DNA from: Bdellovibrionaceae bacterium UBA6502
Lineage (GTDB): Bacteria > Bdellovibrionota > Bdellovibrionia > Bdellovibrionales > UBA840
Length of the DNA stretch: 64,000 nt
Reading direction: 5' to 3'
Assembly: GCA_002436415.1 (NCBI GenBank)
Contig: DJMA01000004.1
Coordinates: forward strand, 27,196-91,195
The notes under the pieces were generated by a model. It ran no database searches. It had not been told where the DNA came from and saw only the letters and a list, made by a program, of their open reading frames with translations. Below are positions 23,001 to 31,384 of this stretch, in pieces; within the stretch, counting starts at the first letter, position 1; every line of letters starts with the position of its first letter. Made by a program: the position numbers and the translations under genes.

Positions 23001-25237
23001 ATGCTAGTCTATCTAATCGAGATGAAAGCTTTTTTATATTTGCGGAACATAGTGCGTACTTGATCGAGATGATGTCGGGGGAGCGAGCTTTCTCTAGCTT
23101 GTTTAGAAAAATAGAGAGCTCGGAGTACCATTGTTTAAAGAGCAATCGTCGTGAGGCTTATAACAGCTTGAATGCTCTTAAGAAAAACATTTATAGATTT
23201 ACGGAGCGAGAAGACCACATTTTCTTTCAGGGATTTGACGAGAATATAGATAGTTTAAGTCTGAACCAAGACTTAGAAAGCTTTTCCAATTTATTAGGTT
23301 TGGGGATGACCCACTTTTTTGATGAAGATTATAAAAAGGCAGAAGCCGCTTTTGAATTGGCGAATTCCGGTGTCTTTAAGAACTACTCCCTTCCCGTTAG
23401 AGGACATATTTCTTACTTCTTAATTTTAAGTAGATTAAGGATTTTAAGAAAGGCTCGCTTTACTAAGAAGCTTTTGAAGCTACCTAGGCTTCTAGTAGCA
23501 GTTTCAAAGTTTTCGTCGCTGACATCAAATGGTAGTGAAACATGGCTTTCAAAGAGGAAAGTTGTAAAACACGAACTACAGTGTCTTTATATGCCTAAGT
23601 ATGGTTTAAGAAACTACCAACTTTGCTTTTATCAATTTTCTGGATCTTGGAGCTTACTAGATCGAACGATTGGCAGCTCGATGCTTTCAAAAATGTACTT
23701 GGAAGCTTCAAACGCAGAAATGTCAGCCAAACTCTTAGATCAATTGCTTTTGAGTGCTGAAGATTTAGAGTTTGAAAGACTATCTCATCGAGTGATTTCT
23801 TCCTACTCTGAGGGTAGCATTCCCGCAAATAAAGCGGAACTTAGTAATCAAAGTATGTTGTCAGATCCTTGGAAGAAAACCATTGATTTGTTGATTGGTT
23901 TACAAAATTCAAGTGCACGAGATAGCGTCGAGAGATTGGTTCAATATAGTTTTGAATACACCAAAGCAGAAAAGCTTTTATTAGTTCTAAATGACAAGAA
24001 TCAAAACTTGGAGCTTAAACTATTTTGTAAAAACACGAAGTTAATAGTTGGTGATGAAAGTTTGAAGGAAATAAAGCTTTCTGATATTTCTGCCTATGAA
24101 AACTTAGTCTACACTTTGGAGACGGGCAGGATTAATCGAATCGAGAATGCGATGAACGACTCCAGTCTTTTGGATCGAGATTATATTGAGCAAAATGAAG
24201 TTAAGAGTGTTTATGTAATGCCAATATTTTTTGAGAAAAAAGAAATCGGAGTGCTCTATTTAGAAAATAACTCCACGGAAAATGCTTTTACTGGCTTGAG
24301 CAACGAGATTCCTAGTTTATTAAGTACAATGATTTTATCCGCATTAAAGAAAGACGAAGACAAAAGGAAGTTAAACGAAAAAGTACTCAAGGTGGAAAGT
24401 GAGCTCAGTCTTGCTAGAGAAAAAATAAGTAGTTTTACTCAAAGAGTGGAGTCTGCAAATACTGCCAACGAAACCCTCCACAACATTGTAGGCATCCTTC
24501 AGTCTTTGAGCTTTGAAATTGAGAAATTTGAGATCGAGTTTTTAAAAGAGAATGCGCTTGCTAAGGATTTTTTAAGCGAGATTAATAATTACCTAGATGG
24601 CTTGGGTGAGAAAGAAATTGCGACAGAGCTAGAGTCAATTGGCTTAAAGCTAAACAAGAGTTTTTCTAGAAACGCAGAAAGCGTAGATAGTCTCACTAGT
24701 AATTTTATAGATAAACTTCAGCTCTTAAAACAAAGCATTCATTCCCAACAAAGTGTTGCAAAAGCTATTATAACAGATAAGGATTTTTCGCTATCAGAGG
24801 CTCTGGATTTGGCCGAAGAGATTATGAAACCTAAATTTGAACAGACGAAAATTTCTTACCAGTTAAAAACGCAGCCAGAAATTTATTTAAAAAGTACAAA
24901 GGCCTTATGGGTCCAAGCCTTTGTAAACCTCTTGAAAAACTCTGTAGAGGCAATCCTTGAGTTACAACCAGAAAAGCCAGAGATTAAAATAGATGTATTT
25001 TTCAAAGACAATAATTTGGTTTTGCAGTTTAAAGATAATGGGATCGGTATTAGCAAAGAAGACCAAGGTAAGCTTGCTCAATATGGTTTTTCAACGAGAA
25101 AAGATGGTCATGGCTTCGGTCTACACAGCGTTTACAATTTAATAACTGGCCTTGATGGCGATTTAGTATTTCATTCGGAAGGCCTTGGAAAAGGTTGTGA
25201 AGTAGAGATTAAAATTCCCTTAAAAAACCTTAAATAA
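20054..25237 (+). CDS. Giant multidomain sensor: kinase-like / STAND-like / TPR-like / GAF / histidine kinase
   Basis: The protein of 1727 residues follows the plan of trifunctional kinase/AAA-ATPase/histidine-kinase regulators. Residues about 1-280 resemble a Ser/Thr kinase that has lost its catalytic motifs. At about 316-327 the expected P-loop reads Gly319-Ser-Glu-Gln-Ser-Leu-Asn-Ser, so the second Gly and the Lys are missing; a Walker-B-like Leu-Leu-Val-Val-Ile-Asp follows near 445. Helical TPR-like repeats fill about 690-1270, then a GAF-like domain (about 1290-1430), a coiled coil, a DHp helix with Leu-His1477-Asn and a complete HATPase: N box near 1626 (Asn-Leu-Leu-Lys-Asn), Asp-Asn-Gly-Ile-Gly-Ile and Gly-His-Gly-Phe-Gly-Leu. 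So only the histidine kinase seems enzymatically intact. No response regulator is adjacent. The start may be GTG at 20051. Confidence 0.75.
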   Translation: MNLEKMNPNEKLVHCVQKTTHRLSVFELSTGGYRVLKTYFLDAFGVKAKALLGTPPVQKSDSENFYLNGLQITDQSLTHEFLVSKLELSEEAVKNHSLESIDLIQSLYKKSLSDYMLEEADLCFFECETFYNKKTESIEHLPGPKFRLRDFRDLSDILNELPADILFSLLPFWAFEVKKSYIDCQSHAINKAFFHFLKINFFPKDMELFYSPDEKDWRRDHSKNIEIILSHLPSEYLELAKRCFSLDESLNYASFSSFKFDFLVATQRVDFKNQGQQVNAIKRIDLMTKRHRSIVEKISQDIIQPVNRRSGECYLLQGSEQSLNSDIIKEVLESLPEHLVSVLNLREESRNLGVDFNPLYELLNQLLDLVCQQLTSSKALKSEFYNAFHSELNYLAAFNKGLHDLYHNVQISDDFIGIGRVNDWELKKIINKLVHFHLGADKRLLVVIDSKFRIGLNRSKTNSLDFLKLIEDLPVSIIGDYNSGVVENYFNYRLSEFGKSIVQEFEVNFLEEMEIEDYLLVTGLNDHRTTERLSRKLFNLSKGSKENLDSILSQAISSRIIQLNAKNEVEWNLEKLESYDFFLPNNYEHQEVFKDLSPGEKVILKRCALVEGGIQTDFLIHGVEQTGLSGINKLVERGFISRSFDGKSRASFSVSNGNLRRAILSNMEKRERTFLSIQLARIMSDLDITISPFLEGSLWAKVADYLAANNDKKKAVVSFLNCAREFLRISDYQTALSYLDLASTFLCEENKKYYEAVWGDFCLLMAVASFRNKKERAAEEYFQMALEHSTDKIQSAKIRLEWINLCVLVGNHDKAIELSEQNFKTLDFQAFGFSNYLWCFRLMFLTWFNFHNIKQCLRENNKTASETERLGALIETVIASAASYFSKDRLKFHLLQGIMTFLSNKLHGTKYAGLSLLNAGVMSGLLFNKPRSSENYFKKARMISEKLGAGFALSRIQSVETMMISSIKLKTRDLIEKLRSVANASLSNRDESFFIFAEHSAYLIEMMSGERAFSSLFRKIESSEYHCLKSNRREAYNSLNALKKNIYRFTEREDHIFFQGFDENIDSLSLNQDLESFSNLLGLGMTHFFDEDYKKAEAAFELANSGVFKNYSLPVRGHISYFLILSRLRILRKARFTKKLLKLPRLLVAVSKFSSLTSNGSETWLSKRKVVKHELQCLYMPKYGLRNYQLCFYQFSGSWSLLDRTIGSSMLSKMYLEASNAEMSAKLLDQLLLSAEDLEFERLSHRVISSYSEGSIPANKAELSNQSMLSDPWKKTIDLLIGLQNSSARDSVERLVQYSFEYTKAEKLLLVLNDKNQNLELKLFCKNTKLIVGDESLKEIKLSDISAYENLVYTLETGRINRIENAMNDSSLLDRDYIEQNEVKSVYVMPIFFEKKEIGVLYLENNSTENAFTGLSNEIPSLLSTMILSALKKDEDKRKLNEKVLKVESELSLAREKISSFTQRVESANTANETLHNIVGILQSLSFEIEKFEIEFLKENALAKDFLSEINNYLDGLGEKEIATELESIGLKLNKSFSRNAESVDSLTSNFIDKLQLLKQSIHSQQSVAKAIITDKDFSLSEALDLAEEIMKPKFEQTKISYQLKTQPEIYLKSTKALWVQAFVNLLKNSVEAILELQPEKPEIKIDVFFKDNNLVLQFKDNGIGISKEDQGKLAQYGFSTRKDGHGFGLHSVYNLITGLDGDLVFHSEGLGKGCEVEIKIPLKNLK

Positions 25238-25345
25238 AAAAGCCTATTTTTAAGGCTTCGTGTAAGCTAATGGCAATAATCTTAATTTTCAGGCTCATTT
25301 TTTTTTCAAAAGCTTGATTTAAAATAGGCAAACACTTCGCAAAAG

Positions 25346-25351
25346 TTGACA
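25346..25351 (+). promoter_or_regulatory. Candidate -35 box in the nrd control region
   Basis: TTGACA is a perfect -35 hexamer 30 bases before the first NrdR box. No good -10 box lies 16-18 bases downstream (only AAACGC), so its use is doubtful, and the promoter may instead overlap the NrdR boxes. Confidence 0.25.
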
Positions 25352-25380
25352 GTGGTATTTTCTAAAAAAAACGCAAAAAA

Positions 25381-25396
25381 ACACTATATCTAGTGT
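25381..25396. promoter_or_regulatory. NrdR box 1
   Basis: ACACTATATCTAGTGT fits the NrdR consensus (acaCwAtATaTwGtgt) at 15 of 16 positions. NrdR represses ribonucleotide reductase genes when dATP is high, binding pairs of such boxes. Confidence 0.88.
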
Positions 25397-25412
25397 TGTG
25401 CATTTTTGCCTA

Positions 25413-25428
25413 TCACAAGATATAGGGG
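25413..25428. promoter_or_regulatory. NrdR box 2
   Basis: TCACAAGATATAGGGG matches the conserved core of the NrdR consensus (C, A, AT, T, G positions) with a weaker right half. It starts exactly 32 bases after box 1, about three helical turns, which is the usual phasing of NrdR box pairs. Confidence 0.8.
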
Positions 25429-25464
25429 GCTGACGCCAGACCCCGAAAAAAAATTTTTAGGCGA

Positions 25465-25473
25465 TGTGGATAA
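25465..25473 (-). promoter_or_regulatory. DnaA box
   Basis: TGTGGATAA is the exact complement of the consensus TTATCCACA. It lies 37 bases after the second NrdR box. DnaA is known to control nrdAB in E. coli, so the position is meaningful, though single 9-mers also occur by chance. Confidence 0.55.
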
Positions 25474-25841
25474 GTTGCAAGCCCACAACCTCAGGATTTT
25501 CAATGACTTATGAACTTGTCCCCATTTTTTCCACATTGAGCTCCACATTGTGCTCAACGAATGTTCTTGAAAGATTTTGGGGAAATTGGTCCACTGAATA
25601 CAAGGCAGGCGTCAACGCATACTCTTGCTAGATGTAGCCGTTTCCATCCAGTCGATGAGTTAGAGAAATTCAAAGATTTCCATTTGCAGTAGTTTATCTA
25701 CGCGAAGGTTTTCTATTCTCTAAAATTAGCGACTTGATGAAAACTGCTTACAACTGAATAAATTGAAAGACATTTTTTAACACACAATTTTTACTACTTT
25801 GTTTTAGACAGAAGATATCACCACTGGAAGGAGACTTAAGA
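25474..25841 (+). other. Long 5' region of the nrd operon
   Basis: About 370 bases separate the DnaA box from nrdB. It holds two CCACATTG direct repeats within an inverted pair TTGAGC/GCTCAA (25536-25561 area), and otherwise no ORF or known riboswitch. A long leader or an additional promoter is likely. Confidence 0.4.
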
Positions 25842-26810
25842 ATGCAACCAGAACCAATCTTAACACCGAACCCTAAGCGTTTTGTATTGTTTCCAATTAA
25901 ACATGACGATGTTTGGGAGATGTACAAAAAAGCCGAGGCGAGTTTTTGGACCGCTGAAGAAATTGATTTAAACCAAGACTTAATTGATTGGGGACGACTA
26001 AACGATGATGAACGTCACTTTGTAAGTCATGTTCTTGCGTTCTTTGCAGCCAGTGACGGTATCGTAAATGAGAACCTTTGTTTAAATTTCTCCAATGAGG
26101 TTCAGATTCCTGAAGCACGTTGTTTTTACGGTTTTCAAATTGCCATTGAAAACATTCATGCAGAAACATATAGCTTATTAATCGATACATACATTAAAGA
26201 TGCTAAAGAAAGAGATTTTCTATTTAACGCCATTGAGACAGTTCCAGCGGTAAAACGCAAAGCGGATTGGGCTCTTCGTTGGATCGAAGGTTCTGAGTCT
26301 TTTGCGGAGCGATTGATTGCTTTCGCAGCTGTCGAAGGTATTTTCTTCTCTGGAAGTTTTTGTTCCATTTTCTGGCTTAAAAAGCGTGGCTTAATGCCGG
26401 GACTAACTTTCTCTAACGAATTGATTTCTAGAGATGAAGGTTTACATTGTGATTTTGCTTGTCTTCTATACGACAAACTTGTGAACAAGTTATCTGAAGA
26501 GACAATCAAAGATATTATTTGTGATGCTGTTTCAATTGAAAAAGAATTTGTTACTGATGCACTTCCAGTAAGCTTAATTGGAATGAACGCTGAGTTGATG
26601 TCTCAATACATTGAGTTCGTAGCGGATCGTCTATTGGTTTCTTTAGGATGTAGCAAAGTATATAACGCAACAAACCCATTTGATTGGATGGAGCTTATTT
26701 CGTTGCAAGGAAAAACAAACTTTTTTGAAAAACGTGTAGGGGAATATCAAAAAGCTGGCGTGATGTCGGAAGCTAGTGATAGAACGTTTAGTCTTGAAGC
26801 GGATTTCTAA
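25842..26810 (+). CDS. nrdB: Ribonucleoside-diphosphate reductase, beta (radical) subunit, class Ia eukaryote-type
   Basis: The 322-residue protein closely follows the eukaryotic R2 pattern. Diiron ligands are Asp42, Glu73-75 region Asn-Glu, Glu103, His106, Glu165, Glu199 and His202; the radical Tyr110 sits in Glu-Asn-Ile-His-Ala-Glu-Thr-Tyr. The subunit houses the tyrosyl radical that drives reduction of ribonucleotides by NrdA. The C-terminal tail (Phe-Ser-Leu-Glu-Ala-Asp-Phe) is the expected NrdA-binding peptide. A ribosome binding site (GGAGG) precedes the ATG. nrdA follows 19 bases later, an order opposite to E. coli. Control by NrdR and DnaA is predicted from the upstream sites. Confidence 0.95.
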   Translation: MQPEPILTPNPKRFVLFPIKHDDVWEMYKKAEASFWTAEEIDLNQDLIDWGRLNDDERHFVSHVLAFFAASDGIVNENLCLNFSNEVQIPEARCFYGFQIAIENIHAETYSLLIDTYIKDAKERDFLFNAIETVPAVKRKADWALRWIEGSESFAERLIAFAAVEGIFFSGSFCSIFWLKKRGLMPGLTFSNELISRDEGLHCDFACLLYDKLVNKLSEETIKDIICDAVSIEKEFVTDALPVSLIGMNAELMSQYIEFVADRLLVSLGCSKVYNATNPFDWMELISLQGKTNFFEKRVGEYQKAGVMSEASDRTFSLEADF

Positions 26811-26829
26811 GTTAGGCATATAGGGGAAT

Positions 26830-29181
26830 ATGATGTTTGTTGTAAAAAGAAATGGAAAAAAAGAACCAGTTAAATTTGATAAAATTACAGCGCGTGTTGC
26901 TAAGCTTTGCTATGGATTAAATGAAGATTTCGTTGATCCAGTGGAAGTGGGTAAGAAGGTTGTTGCCGGTATTTACGATGGTGTAACAACCACCGAATTA
27001 GATACTCTAGCGGCTGAAACTGCAGCCTATCTAACGACTCTTCACCCAGATTACGCAATCCTTGCGGCAAGAATTGCTGTGTCTAACTTGCATAAAGTTA
27101 CAGAGAAATCTTTCTCTAAAAATATTCAAGCGATGTACGATTATGTAAACCCAAAAACTGGTGAGAAGGCTCCTCTAATTGGAGAAGAGACTTACCAAGC
27201 AGTGATGGCCAATGCTGATCGTTTAGATTCTGCTATTATCTATGATCGTGATTTCGGTTACGATTACTTTGGATTCCGTACTTTAGAAAGAAGTTACCTT
27301 TTAAAAATGAATGGTAAAGTTTCTGAGCGTCCGCAACAAATGTTGATGCGTGTTTCTGTAGGTATTCATTCAAACGATATTGATAAAGCGATTGAGACAT
27401 ATAACTTATTGTCTGAAAAATGGTTTACTCATGCAACGCCAACATTGTTTAATGCTGGTACACCGAAGCCTCAGCTTTCTTCTTGTTTTCTTCTTTCAAT
27501 GAAAGACGACAGTATCGCCGGGATTTACGATACTCTAAAACAGTGTGCTGAAATTTCTCAAAGTGCTGGTGGTATTGGTTTGAGCTTACACAACATTCGC
27601 GCAACAGGTTCTTACATTAAAGGTACTAATGGTACTTCTAATGGTATTGTTCCTATGCTTAGAGTGTTTAACGATACTGCTCGTTATGTTGATCAGGGTG
27701 GAGGACGTCGTAAGGGAAGTTTTGCTATGTATCTTGAGCCATGGCATGCGGACATCGAAGACTTCTTAGACCTTAAGAAAAACCACGGTAAAGAAGAGCA
27801 GCGTGCTCGTGATCTTTTCTACGCAATGTGGGTACCAGATCTTTTCATGAAACGTGTTGAGCAGGATACGACTTGGACTCTTTTCTGTCCAAACGAAGCT
27901 CCTGGTCTTTATGAAACACACAGTGAAGAGTTTGAAGCTCTTTATGAGAAATATGAAAAAGAAGGTAGAGGTCGCAAGACTGTAAAGGCTCGTGAAATTT
28001 GGTACAAAATCATGGAAAGCCAAATCGAGACGGGTACTCCTTATATGTTGTACAAGGATTCTTGTAACGCTAAATCTAACCAGCAAAATTTAGGAACTAT
28101 CCGTTCTAGTAATCTTTGTTGTGAAATTTTAGAATACACTTCTCCTGAGGAAGTTGCTGTATGTAATTTGGCTTCTATTAACTTAAGCAAGTTTATTGAA
28201 GATAAAAAGTTCAACTTTGAAAAGCTTCGTGAAATTACTCATGTTGCAACTAAAAACTTGAACCGCATTATTGATATTAACTATTACCCGGTAAAAGAAG
28301 CAAAAACTTCTAACTTCCGTCACCGCCCAATCGGTATTGGTGTACAAGGTTTAGCGGATGCTTTTATTCTAATGGGACTTCCGTTTGATGGTCCAGAAGC
28401 GAAGCTTTTAAACAAGCAGATCTTTGAAACCATTTACTACGCATCTGTTGAAGCTTCTTCTGAGATGGCGGCAGTTGACGGTGCTTACGAAACTTACGAA
28501 GGATCTCCAGCTTCAAAAGGTCAGTTACAATTTGATATGTGGGGTGTAACTCCAACTGATCTTTGGGATTGGAAAGAACTTAAGAAGAAAGTTAAGAAAA
28601 ACGGTTTGAGAAACTCATTGTTGGTAGCTCCGATGCCTACAGCATCTACGGCACAAATTTTGGGTAACAACGAAAGCTTTGAGCCATACACATCTAATAT
28701 CTACACTCGTCGAGTTCTTTCAGGTGAGTTCGCAGTTGTGAACAAGCACTTGTTAAAAGACTTAGTAGAGCGTGGGTTGTGGAATGATGAATTGAAAGAT
28801 GAACTAATCTCAGCAAATGGATCAGTGCAAGGTATCGCTTCTATCCCACAAGATATGAAGGATCTTTACAAAACTGTTTGGGAAATTAGTCAAAAGACAA
28901 TCATTGAAATGGCTGCTGATCGTGGAGCTTTTATTTGTCAAAGTCAAAGTATGAACCTTTACATGACAAGTCCTAACTTCGCGAAAATGTCTTCTATGCA
29001 TTTCTATGCTTGGAGACAAGGTCTTAAAACAGGTATGTACTACCTAAGATCTCAAGCTGCTGCTCAGGCGATTAAGTTTACTGTTGATCAAACTAAATTG
29101 ACTAAATCAACAGAGCAAAATGAAGCAGACCTAGCATGTTCACTGGATAATCCAGAAGATTGCTTGGCTTGTGGAAGTTAA
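26830..29181 (+). CDS. nrdA: Ribonucleoside-diphosphate reductase, alpha subunit, class Ia eukaryote-type
   Basis: The 783-residue protein begins with an ATP-cone (about 1-92), the allosteric dATP/ATP site. Catalytic cysteines are Cys219 and Cys445 (redox pair) and Cys430 (thiyl radical), in Leu-Ser-Ser-Cys-Phe, Ala-Val-Cys-Asn-Leu and Ser-Asn-Leu-Cys-Cys; each is one residue off the mouse numbering. The C-terminal Cys-Leu-Ala-Cys-Gly-Ser supplies the thioredoxin-accessible pair. It reduces all four ribonucleoside diphosphates with NrdB in the cytoplasm. Codon use is more biased than in neighbours, with few rare codons, as expected for a highly expressed gene. A palindromic terminator follows. 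Confidence 0.96.
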   Translation: MMFVVKRNGKKEPVKFDKITARVAKLCYGLNEDFVDPVEVGKKVVAGIYDGVTTTELDTLAAETAAYLTTLHPDYAILAARIAVSNLHKVTEKSFSKNIQAMYDYVNPKTGEKAPLIGEETYQAVMANADRLDSAIIYDRDFGYDYFGFRTLERSYLLKMNGKVSERPQQMLMRVSVGIHSNDIDKAIETYNLLSEKWFTHATPTLFNAGTPKPQLSSCFLLSMKDDSIAGIYDTLKQCAEISQSAGGIGLSLHNIRATGSYIKGTNGTSNGIVPMLRVFNDTARYVDQGGGRRKGSFAMYLEPWHADIEDFLDLKKNHGKEEQRARDLFYAMWVPDLFMKRVEQDTTWTLFCPNEAPGLYETHSEEFEALYEKYEKEGRGRKTVKAREIWYKIMESQIETGTPYMLYKDSCNAKSNQQNLGTIRSSNLCCEILEYTSPEEVAVCNLASINLSKFIEDKKFNFEKLREITHVATKNLNRIIDINYYPVKEAKTSNFRHRPIGIGVQGLADAFILMGLPFDGPEAKLLNKQIFETIYYASVEASSEMAAVDGAYETYEGSPASKGQLQFDMWGVTPTDLWDWKELKKKVKKNGLRNSLLVAPMPTASTAQILGNNESFEPYTSNIYTRRVLSGEFAVVNKHLLKDLVERGLWNDELKDELISANGSVQGIASIPQDMKDLYKTVWEISQKTIIEMAADRGAFICQSQSMNLYMTSPNFAKMSSMHFYAWRQGLKTGMYYLRSQAAAQAIKFTVDQTKLTKSTEQNEADLACSLDNPEDCLACGS

Positions 29182-29282
29182 TCCTTAATAAAGTTACGCG
29201 CGACTCACTCACTGGGTCGCTTATAAATTTGGGGCGTTTACTCGTTCTCACCATATTCTTTAGCTGGGTACTTAAAGAATAG

Positions 29283-29310
29283 AGCCATGGATCAAACCAT
29301 GGCTTTTTTT
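29283..29310 (+). terminator. Terminator of the nrdBA operon
   Basis: AGCCATGG (29283-29290) and CCATGGCT (29297-29304) form a perfect eight-bp stem with a six-base loop, followed by six T residues. Confidence 0.85.
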
Positions 29311-29314
29311 ATGG

Positions 29315-30187
29315 CTATTGAGAGTCTTTCTTTGAACTGAGTCGACAAATTGACTTACGTTTATAGTAGCTGGTTAGCATAGAGTTTAAACTAGGAATTT
29401 TTAAGGGCACTGAAAGTAAGATTAGTTCTCTTCGCTTAATTTGGGTGTCAAAGACTGCGGTAAAGCCTAAGCCGGGCGGAATTCCAAGGGCTGATTCAGA
29501 GTTAATTTCAATAAAACTTTTTCCAGAACGCATGCTAACCGCACTTATATGTGTGGACTCTAAGGACCTGTTTTCTTTTTCAATTTCAGCTGTGTTTTTT
29601 ACTTCTAACCTAAGTCCAAGACCTATTCCTGCTTCTAATTGAAGTGCTAGGGTGTGTGTTTTGTTTACTGTTTCTTGGTCATAAAAGACATAAAGCTTAA
29701 AGCGATCTTCACCCTCTTTACCACTGCCAAATTTTACTCCAAAGCCTAAACCAAAAATTTTGCCAAAGGAGTCTCCTTGCATTCTTAGCTTGTTTGCGAT
29801 TCTAGAGTTCAAGCCACTGAGTGCGCCAAAGTGGAAGCGTAGAAAAAAACCTTTGGCTAAGTCTTTGGCTAGAATATTTATTTTTTTTAATAAAGACTCG
29901 TCGATATGAAGGAGTAAGAAATTATGTGTCTTAGGGGAGAACTTTAATTTTATTAAAACTTTCGAAAACCGGTTTAGTATTGTCTTTCTTTTTTCTACAA
30001 AGGAATCGAACTCTGCTTGTGATAGCGAGTGGACTGCAAAGCTTTCGATTTCTTGGTTGGAACGATGAGGAATAAAAAAGCCTTCGTTAGTTTGTTGGCC
30101 AAAACTAGAAAAACTAAAAGCCACTATGAAAACAAGGAAAAGCATTCGCAGGGAAAAAGTTGAGAAATGTGCTCTAGTGTCCAACAT
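29315..30187 (-). CDS. Secreted protein of unknown function, beta-rich
   Basis: The open frame runs from 30283, but its first codon is TTG without a ribosome binding site. I prefer ATG at 30187 (residue 33 of the open frame), preceded by AAAAGG, or the ATG at 30145 that begins the hydrophobic signal core. After cleavage near Ser-Phe-Gly-Gln the remainder of about 260 residues alternates Gly/Phe-rich strands (for example Gly-Leu-Gly-Phe-Gly-Val-Lys-Phe-Gly) typical of outer-membrane or secreted beta proteins. No family is recognised. It lies tail to tail with nrdA and shares the intergenic terminator region. Confidence 0.5.
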   Translation of the reverse strand: MLDTRAHFSTFSLRMLFLVFIVAFSFSSFGQQTNEGFFIPHRSNQEIESFAVHSLSQAEFDSFVEKRKTILNRFSKVLIKLKFSPKTHNFLLLHIDESLLKKINILAKDLAKGFFLRFHFGALSGLNSRIANKLRMQGDSFGKIFGLGFGVKFGSGKEGEDRFKLYVFYDQETVNKTHTLALQLEAGIGLGLRLEVKNTAEIEKENRSLESTHISAVSMRSGKSFIEINSESALGIPPGLGFTAVFDTQIKRRELILLSVPLKIPSLNSMLTSYYKRKSICRLSSKKDSQ

Positions 30188-30538
30188 CCTTTTATTATGG
30201 ATTATCTGCCCACTCATTAGAGAAAAATTTAGTGATTTTGCAAACTTAACTCGATTGTAAAGAAACTTTACGCAAGTCTTCAACTACCAATAAACAATGT
30301 CTGGAGTCTGGGCATAAAAGTTATTTTATAGTTTTTTAAAGCCTAAGCATTTTTAAATAAAAATACAAAGCCTCTCCTTATAAAGGGTAAAAGCTTATGT
30401 TGCTATAATCTAAACACTGAAAGAAATCGCTGCAATAGCAACCCAAGCTTCAAATACCCTGTAAGTGATTCAATCCACTAACAAAATTTTATTCATTTAG
30501 CATTTTATTAAAGGCTTTGCAATTTGGCTTATGTATAA

Positions 30539-31330
30539 ATGCATATGCTCAAATCTGTTGTATTCATTAGCTTTTACTTTTTTGCCTTTTTAGCCTTCGC
30601 AGCAAGTCCTTCAGAGTTTTGTAAATACTCCTTAAATAACCTAGAAAAACATATCAAATGGCCAAATGGTTTTAAAAAGTTTGAGAATTGGGACTATGAG
30701 AATGTTCATGTAGCTAAGTTTGATGATCCTCTCAGCGCTATGGCTCTCGGCTATTATTCTAAATATAGGTTTTTGCAAGACATGGGGGAAGACATTGGCT
30801 TATACTTAGCGCTCGATACTCCTGGGAAACATATCATCTTAATCGACGATCGAGAAAGTTTAGTTACCCAAGCCTCGGTATTTGTTCATGAGAATTTTCA
30901 TCGACGATTCAATTTATTGTTAAAATCAGGACAAATTGATTCGACATCGGTTCTAAGGGATAAAAAGCACAAATCTCGATATGAAAACATGAATCTAGTG
31001 ATCGATGAATTAGGTGCTTATCATACCGGATTTAGTTTTGTTCCCCCAAAGGGTGTTACTCCTAGTCTTTTGCAAAGCTTTCAACATCTTAGAGGACTCG
31101 TTGTTCATTCAAATAAGCAGATTGGTGACGTGATTGCTCTATTTTTTATTTTGGAAAAAGAACAGATGATGGAGTTAGATGATATTAAATATCATCATCT
31201 CCTTTTACTAGCCCGTTCAACCCGTTGGGTAGAAATTGATAGAGTATTACGGAGCCCAGCTTATCGTAAATATAGGAAAAGCTTTTACAAGACTTTAATG
31301 AATCTTGAATCCTTTGATACCGGAGGATAA
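30539..31330 (+). CDS. Putative secreted zinc metallopeptidase (HExxH)
   Basis: The 263-residue protein has a signal peptide (cleavage after Ala-Phe-Ala-Ala, about 23). Residues 117-121 read His-Glu-Asn-Phe-His, the zincin motif, on a predicted helix. An Asp-Glu157-Leu-Gly-Ala segment about 36 residues later could give the third ligand, as in gluzincins. Its spacing fits the Glu-zincin clan. It should act on protein outside the cytoplasm, but the family was not identified and HExxH motifs also arise by chance. The ATG at 30545 is an alternative start. An intrinsic terminator follows directly. Confidence 0.5.
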   Translation: MHMLKSVVFISFYFFAFLAFAASPSEFCKYSLNNLEKHIKWPNGFKKFENWDYENVHVAKFDDPLSAMALGYYSKYRFLQDMGEDIGLYLALDTPGKHIILIDDRESLVTQASVFVHENFHRRFNLLLKSGQIDSTSVLRDKKHKSRYENMNLVIDELGAYHTGFSFVPPKGVTPSLLQSFQHLRGLVVHSNKQIGDVIALFFILEKEQMMELDDIKYHHLLLLARSTRWVEIDRVLRSPAYRKYRKSFYKTLMNLESFDTGG

Positions 31331-31333
31331 AAA

Positions 31334-31362
31334 AAGCCAAAAGCCTCTCAAGCTTTTGGCTT
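31334..31362. terminator. Bidirectional terminator between zincin-like and DoxX genes
   Basis: AAGCCAAAAGC and GCTTTTGGCTT form an 11-bp perfect stem with a seven-base loop. Flanking A and T runs allow termination in either direction for the convergent genes. Confidence 0.8.
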
Positions 31363-31384
31363 AAGTTTAATTCGATATTGAAAC

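Noticed and set aside
25238..25262. Intrinsic terminator after the giant kinase
   Set aside because: AAGCCT/AAGGCTT form a hairpin but no T-run follows, so it was not listed as a terminator.
25474..25841. Cobalamin or other riboswitch in the nrd leader
   Set aside because: No B12 box or other known riboswitch core was seen, and class Ia reductases do not use B12.
26156..26509. Long antisense ORF over nrdB
   Set aside because: It lies wholly in the strongly conserved nrdB gene and has no ribosome binding site; codon bias of nrdB explains the open frame.
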